Assembly: GCA_030141605.1 (NCBI GenBank)
Contig: JAQGDQ010000026.1
Span: 870,001 to 934,000 of the forward strand
DNA from: Tubiluchus corallicola
Lineage: Eukaryota > Priapulida > Priapulimorpha > Priapulimorphida > Tubiluchidae
DNA: 64,000 nucleotides
Direction of reading: 5' to 3'
This document shows positions 29,901-42,900 of this stretch, piece by piece. The notes beneath the pieces were generated by a model. It searched no databases and was not told where the DNA came from. It saw only the letters and a program-made list of their open reading frames with translations. Position 1 is the first letter of the stretch. Each line of letters opens with the position of its first letter. A program made the translations under genes and the position numbers.

Positions 29901-31175
29901 TGGGTTTGGGTGGAGGTGCATTATTTTTCAAACTTTCTAATTTAGTATTGCTTTAGTGCACATACAGTCAACCCTCGTTAAACCGGACTAATTGGGGGGG
30001 GGTCCGGTTTAGCCGATTGTCCGATTTATCCGATATGCCTATATATGGTATATATTATACAGGAATAATCACCTTAATAAGGCCTATATACATTGCACTA
30101 TATACTGCGCACTATATACTATACTGTATATTACTTTAAAATAGTTAACCAGTGAGGATAAAGAAATTATTGTGCAGTTGGTAGGCCGTGTTGTGTTTAG
30201 CGCTCCGGCTCGGACGGAAATCGGTCAGTTTCCTTTACCATGGATGACGTCCGTCTTATCCCATATCCAGGCTAACGGGGTCCGGTTTAACGAGGGATGA
30301 CTGTATATGATTTAAGTAGCACGTCACTAATTTTAAACATTCTTTATAGACATTTTTCCGTACTGTTGTACAAACTCTATTATGGTTAGCATTCTTCACA
30401 GTATTCCTTTTAAGAATCAGATTCGGTTTACTGTTCCCCTTTTAATAAACAAATTTTATGTGGCTATATCAAGATTAAGAATGAACATATAATGCAGAAG
30501 AGTGAAACGAAACACATACACATTTCAAATAAAGTATGCTACCTTGTTCTAATTAAAAAATATACCAATGTAACACAGGTTATCAGGTATGCTACTCTCA
30601 GCTGTTACCCTACTAATACATTAACATCATTGCACATCGCATTTTAATTATAATTATTATTATATGTGCTTGAAATTATATTTATAGGAATCTACATATC
30701 TGAGCTATTTGAATTTTCCATCATTACACTGTTACCATCATTGCATTATTGACGTAATCCCTGGTCAAGTAGGATCATTTGGTAGTCTAACATAAATACT
30801 GACTCTTGTTCTAGTACATATATTTTTATTGCCTAGTTAATGGGTATTACCAGTGCTGAACATTTAACTATTTGACATAAAGTGCAAGCCAAAATTCGTT
30901 GGTTATCTAGCTACATTACATATGTAGCCAGGTGTACTACTTGATCATGCTGTTTCAATATAAGCTAGTTAGAAGTATTTTTAGTGTCTCATCTGCATAA
31001 TGTTCACCGACTTTGACAAATATTGCCTCATATTTTCAGACCTGCAGCTTCCAAACCATATGAATTGGTTTCAGCGTTTCCACAGCAGAAATATTGCAAT
31101 GACCGTGCCACATTAGAAGATTGCGGACTAGTACCTAATGCTGTTTTGCATTTGGTTATCAGAAAAAAACGATGA
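23952..31175 (+). CDS. UBXN11: UBX domain-containing protein 11 (UBXN11/Socius) homologue
   Basis: Coding exons: 23952-24043, 24224-24264, 24500-24589, 24856-24956, 25845-25899, 26273-26479, 26990-27120, 27631-27798, 28504-28660, 28796-28970, 29725-29874, 31040-31175. All phases join to 500 residues (human about 520). Residues about 1-75 are basic and Ser/Pro-rich. Residues 84-165 form a coiled coil (MMEKISVLEGHVHALKKQL ... TEMLEEKCNRLQDQVDAMEE). Residues about 241-375 carry the SEP domain, with the hallmark YANGMIMFSGPFR and YFPSELQSRYPNGVP, then FCKKLPANVIKSGKVIDIR. The last ~85 residues are a UBX-type beta-grasp fold (TTLRIKSASDNQ ... LEDCGLVPNAVLHLVIR). The human protein binds Rnd GTPases and G-alpha-q and is linked to actin; UBX domains usually dock on p97/VCP. 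A second in-frame ATG (23961) is a possible start. A splice acceptor ends only 3 bases before the first ATG. Confidence 0.95.
29965..30303. mobile_element. TA-flanked pogo/Tigger-type MITE (339 bp) in UBXN11 intron 11
   Basis: The left end CAGTCAACCCTCGTTAAACC is mirrored by the right end, whose reverse complement reads CAGTCATCCCTCGTTAAACC. TA target duplications flank both sides (29963-29964, 30304-30305). Inner CCGGTTTA, CCGATTTATCCGA and GGTCCGGTTTAACGAGG motifs extend the ends. No transposase frame is present. Good end identity suggests a fairly recent copy. Confidence 0.88.
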
Positions 31176-33965
31176 CGAAAGCAAGAAAAAGAAAATGCAC
31201 GATTTATACTTCTTGAGCATTTTTAGTGCGGATATGAGATGGTGTCACTATCTTTAAAGCATGCCAAAAGTGAATGTGTATTTGACAAAAGCGAGTTTGT
31301 CATCTGCCAAGTTGTCCACTAGAGATGAGTGAATCTTTTCACCACATCTAAAAAACTGCAAATACTGTGATTATTTTTACAGATAGTCCTCAGCTGTGAA
31401 AGGAATTATATGCATGTATTTTTCTAGCCAGTTGTAATTATGTATTTGTCAATGCATAAGAACAATATAATCAGTGCATGTGTGTGTTTGCATGGCATGT
31501 TTTATATCTCACAAAGGCATTCATAAAAATAAAAACTAAACAAGCTATTTTCATTGCAACACAGTATTATTTTCACCAAAGAAGATAAAATTTTGGAGTA
31601 GTCAAACCTATAAGTTATTATTGCAACAGCCACACTACTACGAGTGTGTTCAACAAGATTCAATGCATAAATTTTTCATGTTATGCAAAATACTAAGTAC
31701 TGTTGATGAGATTCTAATAACTGAGTGAATAAACAAATATGTACGTCTGAATGGTTAAGAAAAGTGGTATATTAAATAAAACTTAACAACTTAAACCACT
31801 TACAGCTGAAAGCAAATACAGTTAGCAAGCTGGAAATGTTTCATATCCAAAGGAATGTTTCAGAAAAAATATGCTGCCTTTATAAAATAGTAAAAAATTG
31901 GGCGAATAGCAAGCAAAACTGAAACCTTGTATTTCTCCAGCAATGAGGTGGATATTAATAATGCTTGTTAAAAACCTAGATTGTAAAGAATACTAAAGAT
32001 ACACACAGTAATTACCTCTCTGTAAATTTACAGAAATCAGTACTTTTGTCGTATTCAGTTAGACATATGCTGTTTGGAGAAATCCACTCATTAATTCTAT
32101 AAAAACTTCACTTACATTGAAGGAAATCCCATAAGATAGCAACATTCTGTTAGCAAACACTTTCATCAACAATATGCAAATTAATAGCATCTATAATACT
32201 TTTTCTATATCACATATGGTTGAGAAGCTATAACAGGTATAATAAACAACAGATCTTACTTTTAATATTTTAAAACAAAACATATGTAATTCAATGGCAC
32301 AGTCATGAAATCAGGAATAATCAGGAAACAAAAGTATACAAAAACATTTTCATTAAGTATTGGCTACCCAGAGAAGCTCTGAAAAATAATAATACCTCCA
32401 GGGAATGTCTTAGATGTTGATATACATAATACCTAGCAAATACACAGTGACAAACAATAGCAATAAGTAGAAAAGGCAAGTAAAATCAATAAGATGGGAA
32501 GACAGTTAAACAAAAATGCCCATATTAGGAATTAAAATTTTCAAAACCTACTTATAATTTATGTGTACAATAATATATGTCATTTTGAAGTGGTAGATCA
32601 AAATACCAGCGCATACTCTTGCAAGAAACTTCATCATAGAGACCGGGGCTTGGTTTCCTTATGTAGGGCAGTATAAAATTTTGCTACACTTCGAACAATG
32701 TAATAAATTGGAGCCATCACATCAGAAACATTCCATGAAAACAACCATTTTTACCAGATATTTACAAAATGCCCGTGTTAATTACTCATTACAGTATTTA
32801 TATAAACACAACCAAAGCCCTGCATGTAAATGAGAGAACGAAGAGTGCTGCTAAAATAACAGTGAAAGTAGTGTAAGAATAACCTGTAGCAACAGAGATC
32901 AACTCTGAAAAACAAATTAGATATTCCTATCAGACGATATCGCAAGACTTCAAATTACAAATACTAAGCACAGGGTTATGCATGGCACTACTGCCGAAAA
33001 AATACCATTAGTAAATTAAATTATGAGAGAATTACCTTAAATTGCATGTTTATAGTTACATTAGACTAAACAGAGTTACACACAGGTAGCTGCTTAAAAC
33101 TCTTGCATTGCTAAATTAGCACAGAATGACCGAGGTTTCATTGGCAAGTTTTTTCTTCAACACAAGGAAATAACGCAACTAGTAAGTATGTGCTCATTAC
33201 TTTATGGGGGACAGAAATCTCGTGCTAATCTCAGGTTTTTTTTGTGTGGGGAAACATGTAGAAACAAGATCAGTTTATCAATTACTAAGCATAACATTAG
33301 GAACTTTTCAAAAAATAACAGCCCAAGCAAGATTAAGACAACATCTAAAGGTTGGGACGATATTTATAAAGAAAAACATTCCTGAACATGTAGTCAGTTA
33401 TTGCTGTTATGCATAAATAACACACGTGCAATAAAAGGGTTTGGGGATAACAAATGAACTTTTAACAATAAAGGAAAATCCTTACACTGCAATCTGGAAT
33501 GCATTGAGTTTAACTCGACATCCCCCAACACGTTAAATTTTAATGTATAGATAACATTATTATTGTTAAGATTTATACAGAATTTTAATTACATTTTAAC
33601 TGTATTGATTATTATTACATAAACTTTATACAGTGGTTAACATGTACTGAATTTGCATTTTAATGAAATGTCGTTTAAAGGGAATAGGAATGTAAGACTA
33701 CTATGTAACCTAACCCAGTTTAGGGATACAGACATTACCAAATTAACAGCAAACTTCGAAGACAGCATGCCTGCAATTAACATTGCTGTTCAAGTAACCC
33801 TCCTGCTGACACTTTGTTCTTGGTAACAAACGGTCGCAATATGAAATAAAACTTCCACACGTAAGCAAATTCCCTGCAAGCCAGCGAATGCAAATCGCCA
33901 TGACAATATGTCAAGTTCACTAAGCCAATCCATTCATTGCAAAATAAAAATTCTGATCACAGATA
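31176..33965. other. Converging 3' UTR/intergenic region of UBXN11 (+) and tomosyn (-)
   Basis: No conserved coding exon was seen. AATAAA hexamers for UBXN11 lie at 31528-31533 and 31728-31733, giving a 3' UTR of roughly 370-570 bases. No single tomosyn poly(A) signal could be chosen; its 3' UTR may be long, as in other animals. Confidence 0.5.
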
Positions 33966-36900
33966 TCAAAACTGGTACCACTTCTTATCTTTATATTTGT
34001 TCATGATCTGATGTGCTGCCGAGGAGAAGTTATCAGCATTGGCCATCATCTGTGCTGTCCGCTCCTCTATATCACTTAGTTTTTCTCCTCGTTCAATTAA
34101 TGCCTACCAAAGAAAAATACTGAATTAAAACGTAATAGCTGATTTTCGAACAACTGTGACTACACTTCCCTTCAGATGAATTGAATGACTTTTGCAAAGT
34201 GCTGCTGCTGTGTAAACAAACAGAAGTATTATTAAGTCCGCTAAATTGTTATTTACTGTACGTTAACTTATTAATAAATCAGTTTCTCTTTACCATGGAT
34301 AGGTGGCTCTGTCTAACTGCATGCCGACCAGTAGCAGAATTCAGATCTGCTTATAAGCCACATTGGTTGACAGCTCAAATAGATAGAACATACGGCATTA
34401 TATCACAAGGTTCTAGGTTCAAATTTTGGTTGACAGTGACTTAACACAATTTTTCCGAGCCTCCTGTATTTAGCTGTTGGTTGCAAACTTAACTATTGGC
34501 ACAAGGCAAATGAACTCAAAAAATGAAGGCGGATGTTATTGCCTCAATACACTCTCCTCAATGCACTAAAATCATAAATTTGGAATAAATGTAAAATATG
34601 ACCTTTTGGGATCACATTCCTTGAAAAATGACTTACCATTCTCGTCCGTGCTACATCTCCGGCCACACCTTGTGCTTTTAATTGTGCAGCCTCTATCGAT
34701 CTTCCTGGTATGTGCTGCGCTAACGTACGGGAAGCCTTACCAGAACCAGACTCTCCAACTGCAAAAAAAGCAACAATGGTTTTTAAAACGGACACTTTTC
34801 TTTTATATGCTATCTTACCACATTTTATTCAACTAACATATTCAAATAATTGCAATCAAAAATAATTAACTATAATTTAATATCTTAACAAAGTTAGCAG
34901 CTTATCTTCCAAGTAAGAATAATCATACTTACACAATTCTTCACGATCCAAATTCGAAGAGCCACTCCCAAAAAGACCCTTGAAAAAACCCTGTTTTGGA
35001 GCCTCTGGCATCTCTGCACCAAGAAAAACCTCGCCCAACATCTTGGAAAGGTTGTCACTGCAAATTAACATAAAACTAATTAACTCGCAGAAAGTCGTAC
35101 AACAATTACAGTACAATTTGTGTATAACAAGGCCTGTGATAACACTGTGGTTATTATGAGTAAATTTCAACGCCCTGTCAAATATTAGGTTTAAATATTT
35201 GCTTAAAGTGAACTCAGATATTACAAGTTTGCTTATTACGAAGAAATTTTATCGCCCCGTGATTGACCTTTCCGCCATACATATAACGAGTGCGAGTTCT
35301 AAAACAGTCGGTAAATGGCCTCGTGCAAGAGCAAAAGGTCATTAATTTATTAATTAATTTATGAAGATTAATTTATTGATTGCGCACAAAACAATGTGTA
35401 TGCAGCTTACGCAGATGTGCTGGTGAGTCTGCAACTGCACAGCTGTAATTCCACCAAGACCGTGTTTTCTATCCATGCAAACATCAAAGGTCTTGCGAAG
35501 GCATTTAAATGATTATAGCACTCAAGTAAAACACACTCAGTTATCAGCAAGCTTACACAATGAATCACAACTTGGTGGGCAGTTTTATGCAGGAATTTAT
35601 TGCATTAACTCTAGGAATGGATAAGAATTTAAACATGATGAGTTTACTTTTTTGTGATAAAATATTTGCTAGACAGTGGCACTCATTAAGAAATTTGTGC
35701 CAGTCTCAGAAGAAAGTGCTCTTTCATGTCCACCTTATAGGCTTTATTTCTGTCTTGTCCACGCACTCAAACAATTGACCTTGGCTATAATGAGATTTGG
35801 TTATAGTAACAATTTTTCAGCCGCCCTGAAATTATAAGCGGATTATACTCTATCAATTAACAAGTACAAAAAAAATGTTGCACGGTTTGAGTGAAATGAT
35901 TATAGTTTAAAGAATAAAAGAATTACCACATGGCAGAAGAGTATGTTATCTTCTGTATTTCTGTTGGTGTACACATGTATAAGGCATGGCCATTGTTGCT
36001 GATCTCGAATGTTCGAGCAATCCTGCAATAATAAATAAAGCGCATTAGTGATATCCATAATGCAGACATAAGCTATGGGAAACAAGATTCAAGCAGTACA
36101 TTATTAAAAATCAATTTTATTTTTAAATATCTTGCACTGCATGCCCAGCCAGAAGAGTTAAATATTTTAGTGTACACAAGCACTTAACAACAAACAGCAG
36201 TATGCCTAATAAATATAGGACTACAATGTAGCCTGATCACTCTAATGACTGTCAAACTTCTAGAGAATTTTCCTTATTTGCACTGTCAAAACCTATACAT
36301 ACTATCAAATTTGAAAGAAAATATAACAAACCTGAGATCAGTTAGAGGCAAGTAGGAAACATCAAGCAATGTCCTTAGACTAGGCAAACTTAATACCATT
36401 ATATGACCATTGGCAATATAACAAGCTAACACTGCTGTGCCTACAAAATAAATACCATCCTAAATTATGTGACCATACAACATTTTCTAGTAACTATAGA
36501 ATACGAGCACACCACAAAATAGAGTACCATTTTGAGTTACATGAGTTGTAAGTTGATGTAAAAGTACTATCAATAATAAGTGACAAAAAACAAATGGCTT
36601 TACAAAAACAGGGTGTTTTAGAAGTCAGTCAAACACAGAAAATTTGATTTTTAATTTTCTTTGCAAGTAATCGACCAATGACATTCATCCTGTGTCAAAC
36701 TCTTGTTCAGCAAATGAGAATTTTTTCAAGTCCATATTTGAGGTTTTGTATCGTTTCTTGAGCTACATTGCTGACTCTATAGCAGAGTGTAAAATTGCTG
36801 CAGTAAAATTATGGATTCAAGTCTTAATGCTACTAAAATTCTTATTTGATTCTAGTTGTAACTGTTTTTCATTTTTATTTTTTTGCAAATAACGAGTGAT

Positions 36901-39900
36901 TTCTGAAACATCCTACACTTGACAAGAGTCGTTTTGTTACTATGCACATACGAAAGGTAACATACTGACTTACTGTGAATAGTCACAACTTCAGCTGCTA
37001 CAACATAGGAAGAGTCAATCATTTTCGTTTTGAACACACAGGTTTGCGAAGGAAGCGAAATCACACAAGCTCGCTTTTCTGAAGTGATTGCAACAAACTG
37101 CCGATCACTCATCTCAGTTGAAGACGTTGGAGAAATCCTTGGTTTTTCTAAAGGAACAAATAAACAAAAATATAGTCAAACAAAAGGCACAAAAAGTTCA
37201 TCTCCTAGATCTATTTTAGTAGTTTTAAGAATAATAAAATGCTTTTTTTTCATAATCAATAAATTACTTTGTCATATGTCTTAAAGCTTCAGTTCATCTA
37301 TATTTAGTATATACTTCTATATAAGCTGTAAAAATGAGCCATAGATATTTATTCCCAAAACAATATTTGTTCACAAAAATGGTTAAAGGAAAACCGGACG
37401 ATTGTGTAGACATTATCTAAAATAAAGAATAATCTAAAATATTGAAAACCACAACAGTTTTTCTTAAATCAAAGTTTAGATTAAATAATAATTACCTCGG
37501 ATGGTTAAATTTTGCTAAACTTTCGAAGCTACGCGTGGCTCAGCAAATCCACTAAGATTGGCAATGGCCCCTTTTTGTCACATTTGTGTGGCAGACAAAT
37601 AGACTATGATAAGCATGATCATGGGCTGCAGTGTACGTCTGTGATGTCAGTGTGATGTAAAGCTCATTTTTGTGGCATCAGCATCTTACACAAAAGTGCT
37701 TTACATGCAGGGAAGATGCCTACTGTAATGAGTTTGTGATGTAAGCGATAGGCTGTGTTCCATTGCCATTAATTAACTTTCCAAGGAAATTATTCAAATA
37801 TCAGAAACAACGGCTAATTTTTATAGGTAAAAAAATGTACATTTTGGACAGTAAATTAAAATGATTGGGCCTAATCAATCGTCTGGTTTTCTTTTAACTA
37901 AATTACAAAGATTAATAAAACAAATACCATTTTTTGGCCTTTGCCGTTCCCTGTCTTTATCTTTTGCATCCTTGCTGACGTTGGTTTCCCGCCACACTTC
38001 ATAATCGTAACCTATCTGAGAGCCATTACAGTCTAGGAATGCCATATTCATAATGCCACCCTTTAATCGGAATATTGTACCTAAACAACAAAATACTATA
38101 ATGAGTAGTTAGCTGACAAAGCACACATTAAATCAATAGAACTAAAAGTTGTATAACAATAAATGAATGAATTCTATAGAGCCTTTTAATGTTTAATTTA
38201 CTGCTTACAACTAGCAAATACAGTCCAACAAAAAAATTGTTTTTGGAGAAAAGCTCAATGCTAGGCAAAGCTGAGTTACCAACTACCTGCTTTGTAGCTT
38301 TCTGAAATTTTGTCCATAAAAAGCTTTCATTCTGTATTTACAGAAATGGCAGACTAGAGCCAAAAAAGTGAGAACTGCACAAAAATCTTATTAAAGGTAC
38401 TTGTCTCTTGATTACTTAATTAACACCCCACACCCAGCTTACCATTAAAACTTAAGTTACACCATCAAGTAAAAATAAATTTAATTGGCTAGGACTATGA
38501 TTTGCCATGATGACATTTCCCTTATTAATATTCATTCATTAATAATTGCCAAAAATTAGTATATTCATCAATGCTTATGTCTGTTTCTAACTATGTCCAT
38601 TTTGCAACTGTGTTTATCCTTTCTTGGTCTGTAGAGGCGCCAATGTAATGTAAACCTCTCTCTAGGCTGATACTTCTTTGAGATGTTTTTGTTTTTTCTA
38701 AAAAAAACATTACATATACTTACCACTCGGTGATACAATCACTGGCTGTGATAACCTTTGCTCACCCGGGGGTGGCAGATTGAGAATTATAACTAGCACA
38801 GAGCCCAAACTGGTTCCCAGCCACAAACATGGGCATGTAAATGAATCTGTCAAAAGAAATAATATGCAGTTCATCAGAGAAAACTACTTTTAATGGATGC
38901 AAGGTTTTTTAATAACGATAAAAGATTTAGTTTACATAACAAACAAACAAGGGCAAGTTCTTGTAAATGAGATAAAAGCGAAAGCAGTTTTACAATATGA
39001 CAAGCACTGCTCTAACAGCACATATACACAAAACTAACAAGACTATTTCTTATAAGTCTTTACTTAAAATAGAGGACTGGAAAACAAGAGTAGTCCATTC
39101 TATTCGATGCACTTGAAAAAAATTTGGTATGTCATAGAAAAAACATGCATCAACCACTTTCTGTTTTTTGATGAATAGTGTCAAGGAAATTAACTAGTGA
39201 TTTTCACATAAAGTGCAAATACACTAACCGATTCATTTCTCTTGACAATGCAATAAGCAAACGACATAATGACACAAATTTATATATATGTGGTCTCATG
39301 TGTTCCACAAAAAATTAATATCCCAAAAGTTAAGAAGCAGAAGTATGGAACTAGTAATTTAAATTTAGCCTAGTCTACACCTTACCAGTTTTCCTAGTGT
39401 AAGCATCAGCAAATGCCAAGCACTGAATAGCCTCCGAGGATACGTTGTCCAAACTTGACACACTTGAACTACGGGACCTTGAGAATGAACTATCCGACTT
39501 ATCTGCTTAAATAACACAAAGCCAGAGTTAACAGTTGAGTAAATTAAAGGACCAAGTATTTTAAAGTGAAATACTAAAAAATGCAAGTACAGAAATGACT
39601 ATAAGCACATCATCTTTTGATTAGTCCCAATGACTCTTCATTGTCAGTTTCTTAACAATTCCCAGAAATGTTTCAATATCGATTTTTACCAAAAAATTTC
39701 CGCAATAAATGTTAACCGGTTATAACTTTCTTTAAGTAAATATTGGAGGTTTCACCACATCAGTATCACAAATGAACTTCGTAATGGTTATCAGCTAGAA
39801 GATGCAGATCTACAGCCTTAATTATAACTAGTAGGCCTACTATTTTAAATTAGAGTGTCAGTTGCAGTATTGTATGCTATCACAAAAGTACAAACTTGCT

Positions 39901-42900
39901 TTTACTGCACGATAAATTGGACAAAAACTCTGTACAAAAAATCAACAAAGACCAATGTTTAGTGACATATTCCTGAAAATTTTTTGCTAAAATTTAGCAA
40001 ACTGAGACTCAAGCTATCTACCTCTAAACATCGGAAACCTTATGTGAGTAAACTACAGAACTAAAATAAATAAATAAGAATTCGTTTCCCAAAATATGCA
40101 AACCATGCAAATACTAGCATGTTATTAATGGTAAAAAGCAAAAAGGAGAAAATATACAAATACTACATATTTGTATCACCACTGTGATAACTGAAAATTC
40201 ACGTGTTTTTAGCTAATAGTTTTAAGATGTCTAATGTAAATATCAAAGACATAAAAAATGTGCAAGCAAAATAAAATAACCTATAGAAACTTAAAAAGTA
40301 ATCCTGCTTAAATCTCTGGCTGGTCCTTCACTCCTGCAAGTGTAATGGACAGAATTACACTGACAGGTAATTGCCCCACACACAAGGTATTACGACACGT
40401 TCAGACTAGAGAGTATTCTCTGAAAGTTCTCACAATGAATAGAGCTTGTCTGCAAGAAACTCCCAAGAGAACTCTCAGCAACTCTCGGAAAATTTTCAAA
40501 AACTTGCGACAGAACTCGCAATGCCGTTCACATTTGCAAGCTTACTCTCAGAGAGAGATCTCGAGAGAAAACATGCTAGTCTGAACGTGCCGTTACTGAT
40601 CCTTTTCAAGTAAAAACATGCTGAAGTAAAGTCATTTGGCATGAAAAAGATGCCATTTCACATGTAATGGATCAGGACTGACAATGTCTTTTAACGACCA
40701 AACTGTCAAATATTCAAAAATAAAACAAATCCATCAATTTAGTATCAATATGAATGCTTAGAACAAAATGCCAAACATTTAACAATATATTTCCAATTAC
40801 ATCGAATAATACCAACCATAGAATCCTGATAACAGAGAAAAACACAAACATATACAAAAAAGTAAGCAAGCAAAAAAATAAAAGAAAATAGATCGTTGAG
40901 TACAGTCCATCAAAATATTGCATAAAATCATTGAAATTCAGCTACCTCACATAGTAGAATTATGTTATTAGTCAAGACAGTCACAAAATGAATAAACATC
41001 ATTACTACACAATATAACAATTGTGCTTACTGTGTCTAAGGTCTCCCCCAACTGCAAGAGTTTCTATACAAGAAAGATTAAAGTCAGTACAAAATTTTTG
41101 CAAAATAAACAATTAAATGGTGACGGAACTCATTTATCTATCTGGACGAAGTGTTAAAAAACGTTTTTTGCAACACTTAAGACTTAACACCCAATGAAGT
41201 TGCAGTCATTCTGAACACAATTTATGTAAAAAATGAAACGTTGCTTACATTCTTACTTGCATAAATAGTAACAATGAATAAAATGTTGAAGCACACAAAC
41301 ATTTCACTAAGTTTTTATAGATAAAACTCTTGCATTTTATTTTTGAAAAACAAACTTGTAGCTCTTGCAGCATTGCGACTACTGCTAGAATTCACTCTTT
41401 TGTTACAAAGGTGGGACATTTGAATGACTTTCACACATACATGTTTATAGACAATTTTCACTAGACTACCATTACAAGATGTATTGTCATTATAACATTC
41501 TTGTTGTAATACCTTTTAACATTAACAAACATTAGTTTGCAGTTAAGACACCTCTGCAAATTTAGTTTGTAATTATTGATAAAGAACTACACTCCAGTCC
41601 TGGCATGACTGTCAACATTAATAGGTCTTGCATTAACTGGCAGATACCCTATTACACTGTGAAAATTTTCACATAAAAAATTAGGGTCAGTAGCATGAAT
41701 TAAGTTCAATTAATTGATAAAATCTAGTACATGTATATGAAACCGATGATATGTCATACAGCAGAAACTTTTTCTAGATTAATTTACCACCATTTGAGGA
41801 TTACTTCAACTTCAAAAAGACAAGTATTGATTTATTTTCACAAATGGGTAGAAAATCTTATGGCAAATTTATAATACTTATTTAATTTTATGCACAGAAA
41901 AAATGTTTTATAAAGTTGCAAACATTGTAAATAAGATGCAAGTGAGAAACAGTGAGTATGCTCATTCAAACGTGCACCCCAAGTCTATTAGTAGCTTAAA
42001 AGTGTTACCTTCGTGGCGATCCGTGTAAAATTTTCTGGATAACTCCTATGAGAAGCAGGAAGTGACATAACAATTATGTAGCAGCACAGAGTGATAGACA
42101 AAGACAGGGTGATAGCAGGGTAATGGCTGCCTAAATTTTACTTGTAATTGCATGCTTAAAAATTGATTTTCCTTTAAATAAAAATTAAAGTTATAGCGCG
42201 AAAAAATTTGTGTAAGCTCAGTTACGATTACAAGTACAAAATAGACAGTCACTGTAGCAAGCAATTTAAAGTAGGAATTAATGTGGGGTTGCAGGTGCCT
42301 TGAAATGCTAAAGTATGTCTGCGCTGATATTATGAGATATTGTGTAGCACACAGCATACTGTTACCACCTTCAAACTGTAGGGATCTGCAGGTTTAGTAG
42401 GTACAGTTTCACAAAAAATGAAATGGCGAGTTGGAAGACTATTTCTTAGGGGGAAAAATAGCAGAAAATCTCAGGGCAATAAATTTTGTTTGTCTGTTAT
42501 TATAACTTGAACAAAAATGCTTTTTTCAAAAACCTGAAGCACCGAAGCACAACATAACAAGTAACTTATTAATTTCAATTCTGTTCGACTTTATTGAACT
42601 ATGGAGGTAAAGGGAACGGATGGTCTGCTTTCTTTCAAAAAATCAGCAGCAGCAATGATCTCACAGCCTCATCAAAATCGCCAAAATGAACTTGACAAAA
42701 CTGGCAAATGATAATAATAATTTAATTTAAACCGGCACAACTATTAAAATATATTTAAAGCATAAGGCATTAACAAATGAGAAAAATTCAATAACTGGTT
42801 GCAAATGTTCATGCTTTTTAAGCCAGCAAAATATAATTATGTTGAAGTATTTACAAATAAGGTCTTTGCACAAATGAAAAACATGCTAAAATTTTTGCAA

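Noticed and set aside
33188-33416. Overlapping plus-strand open frames of 65-70 codons
   Set aside because: They lie in the 3' region of tomosyn on the opposite strand, have no family similarity, and overlap each other in two phases.
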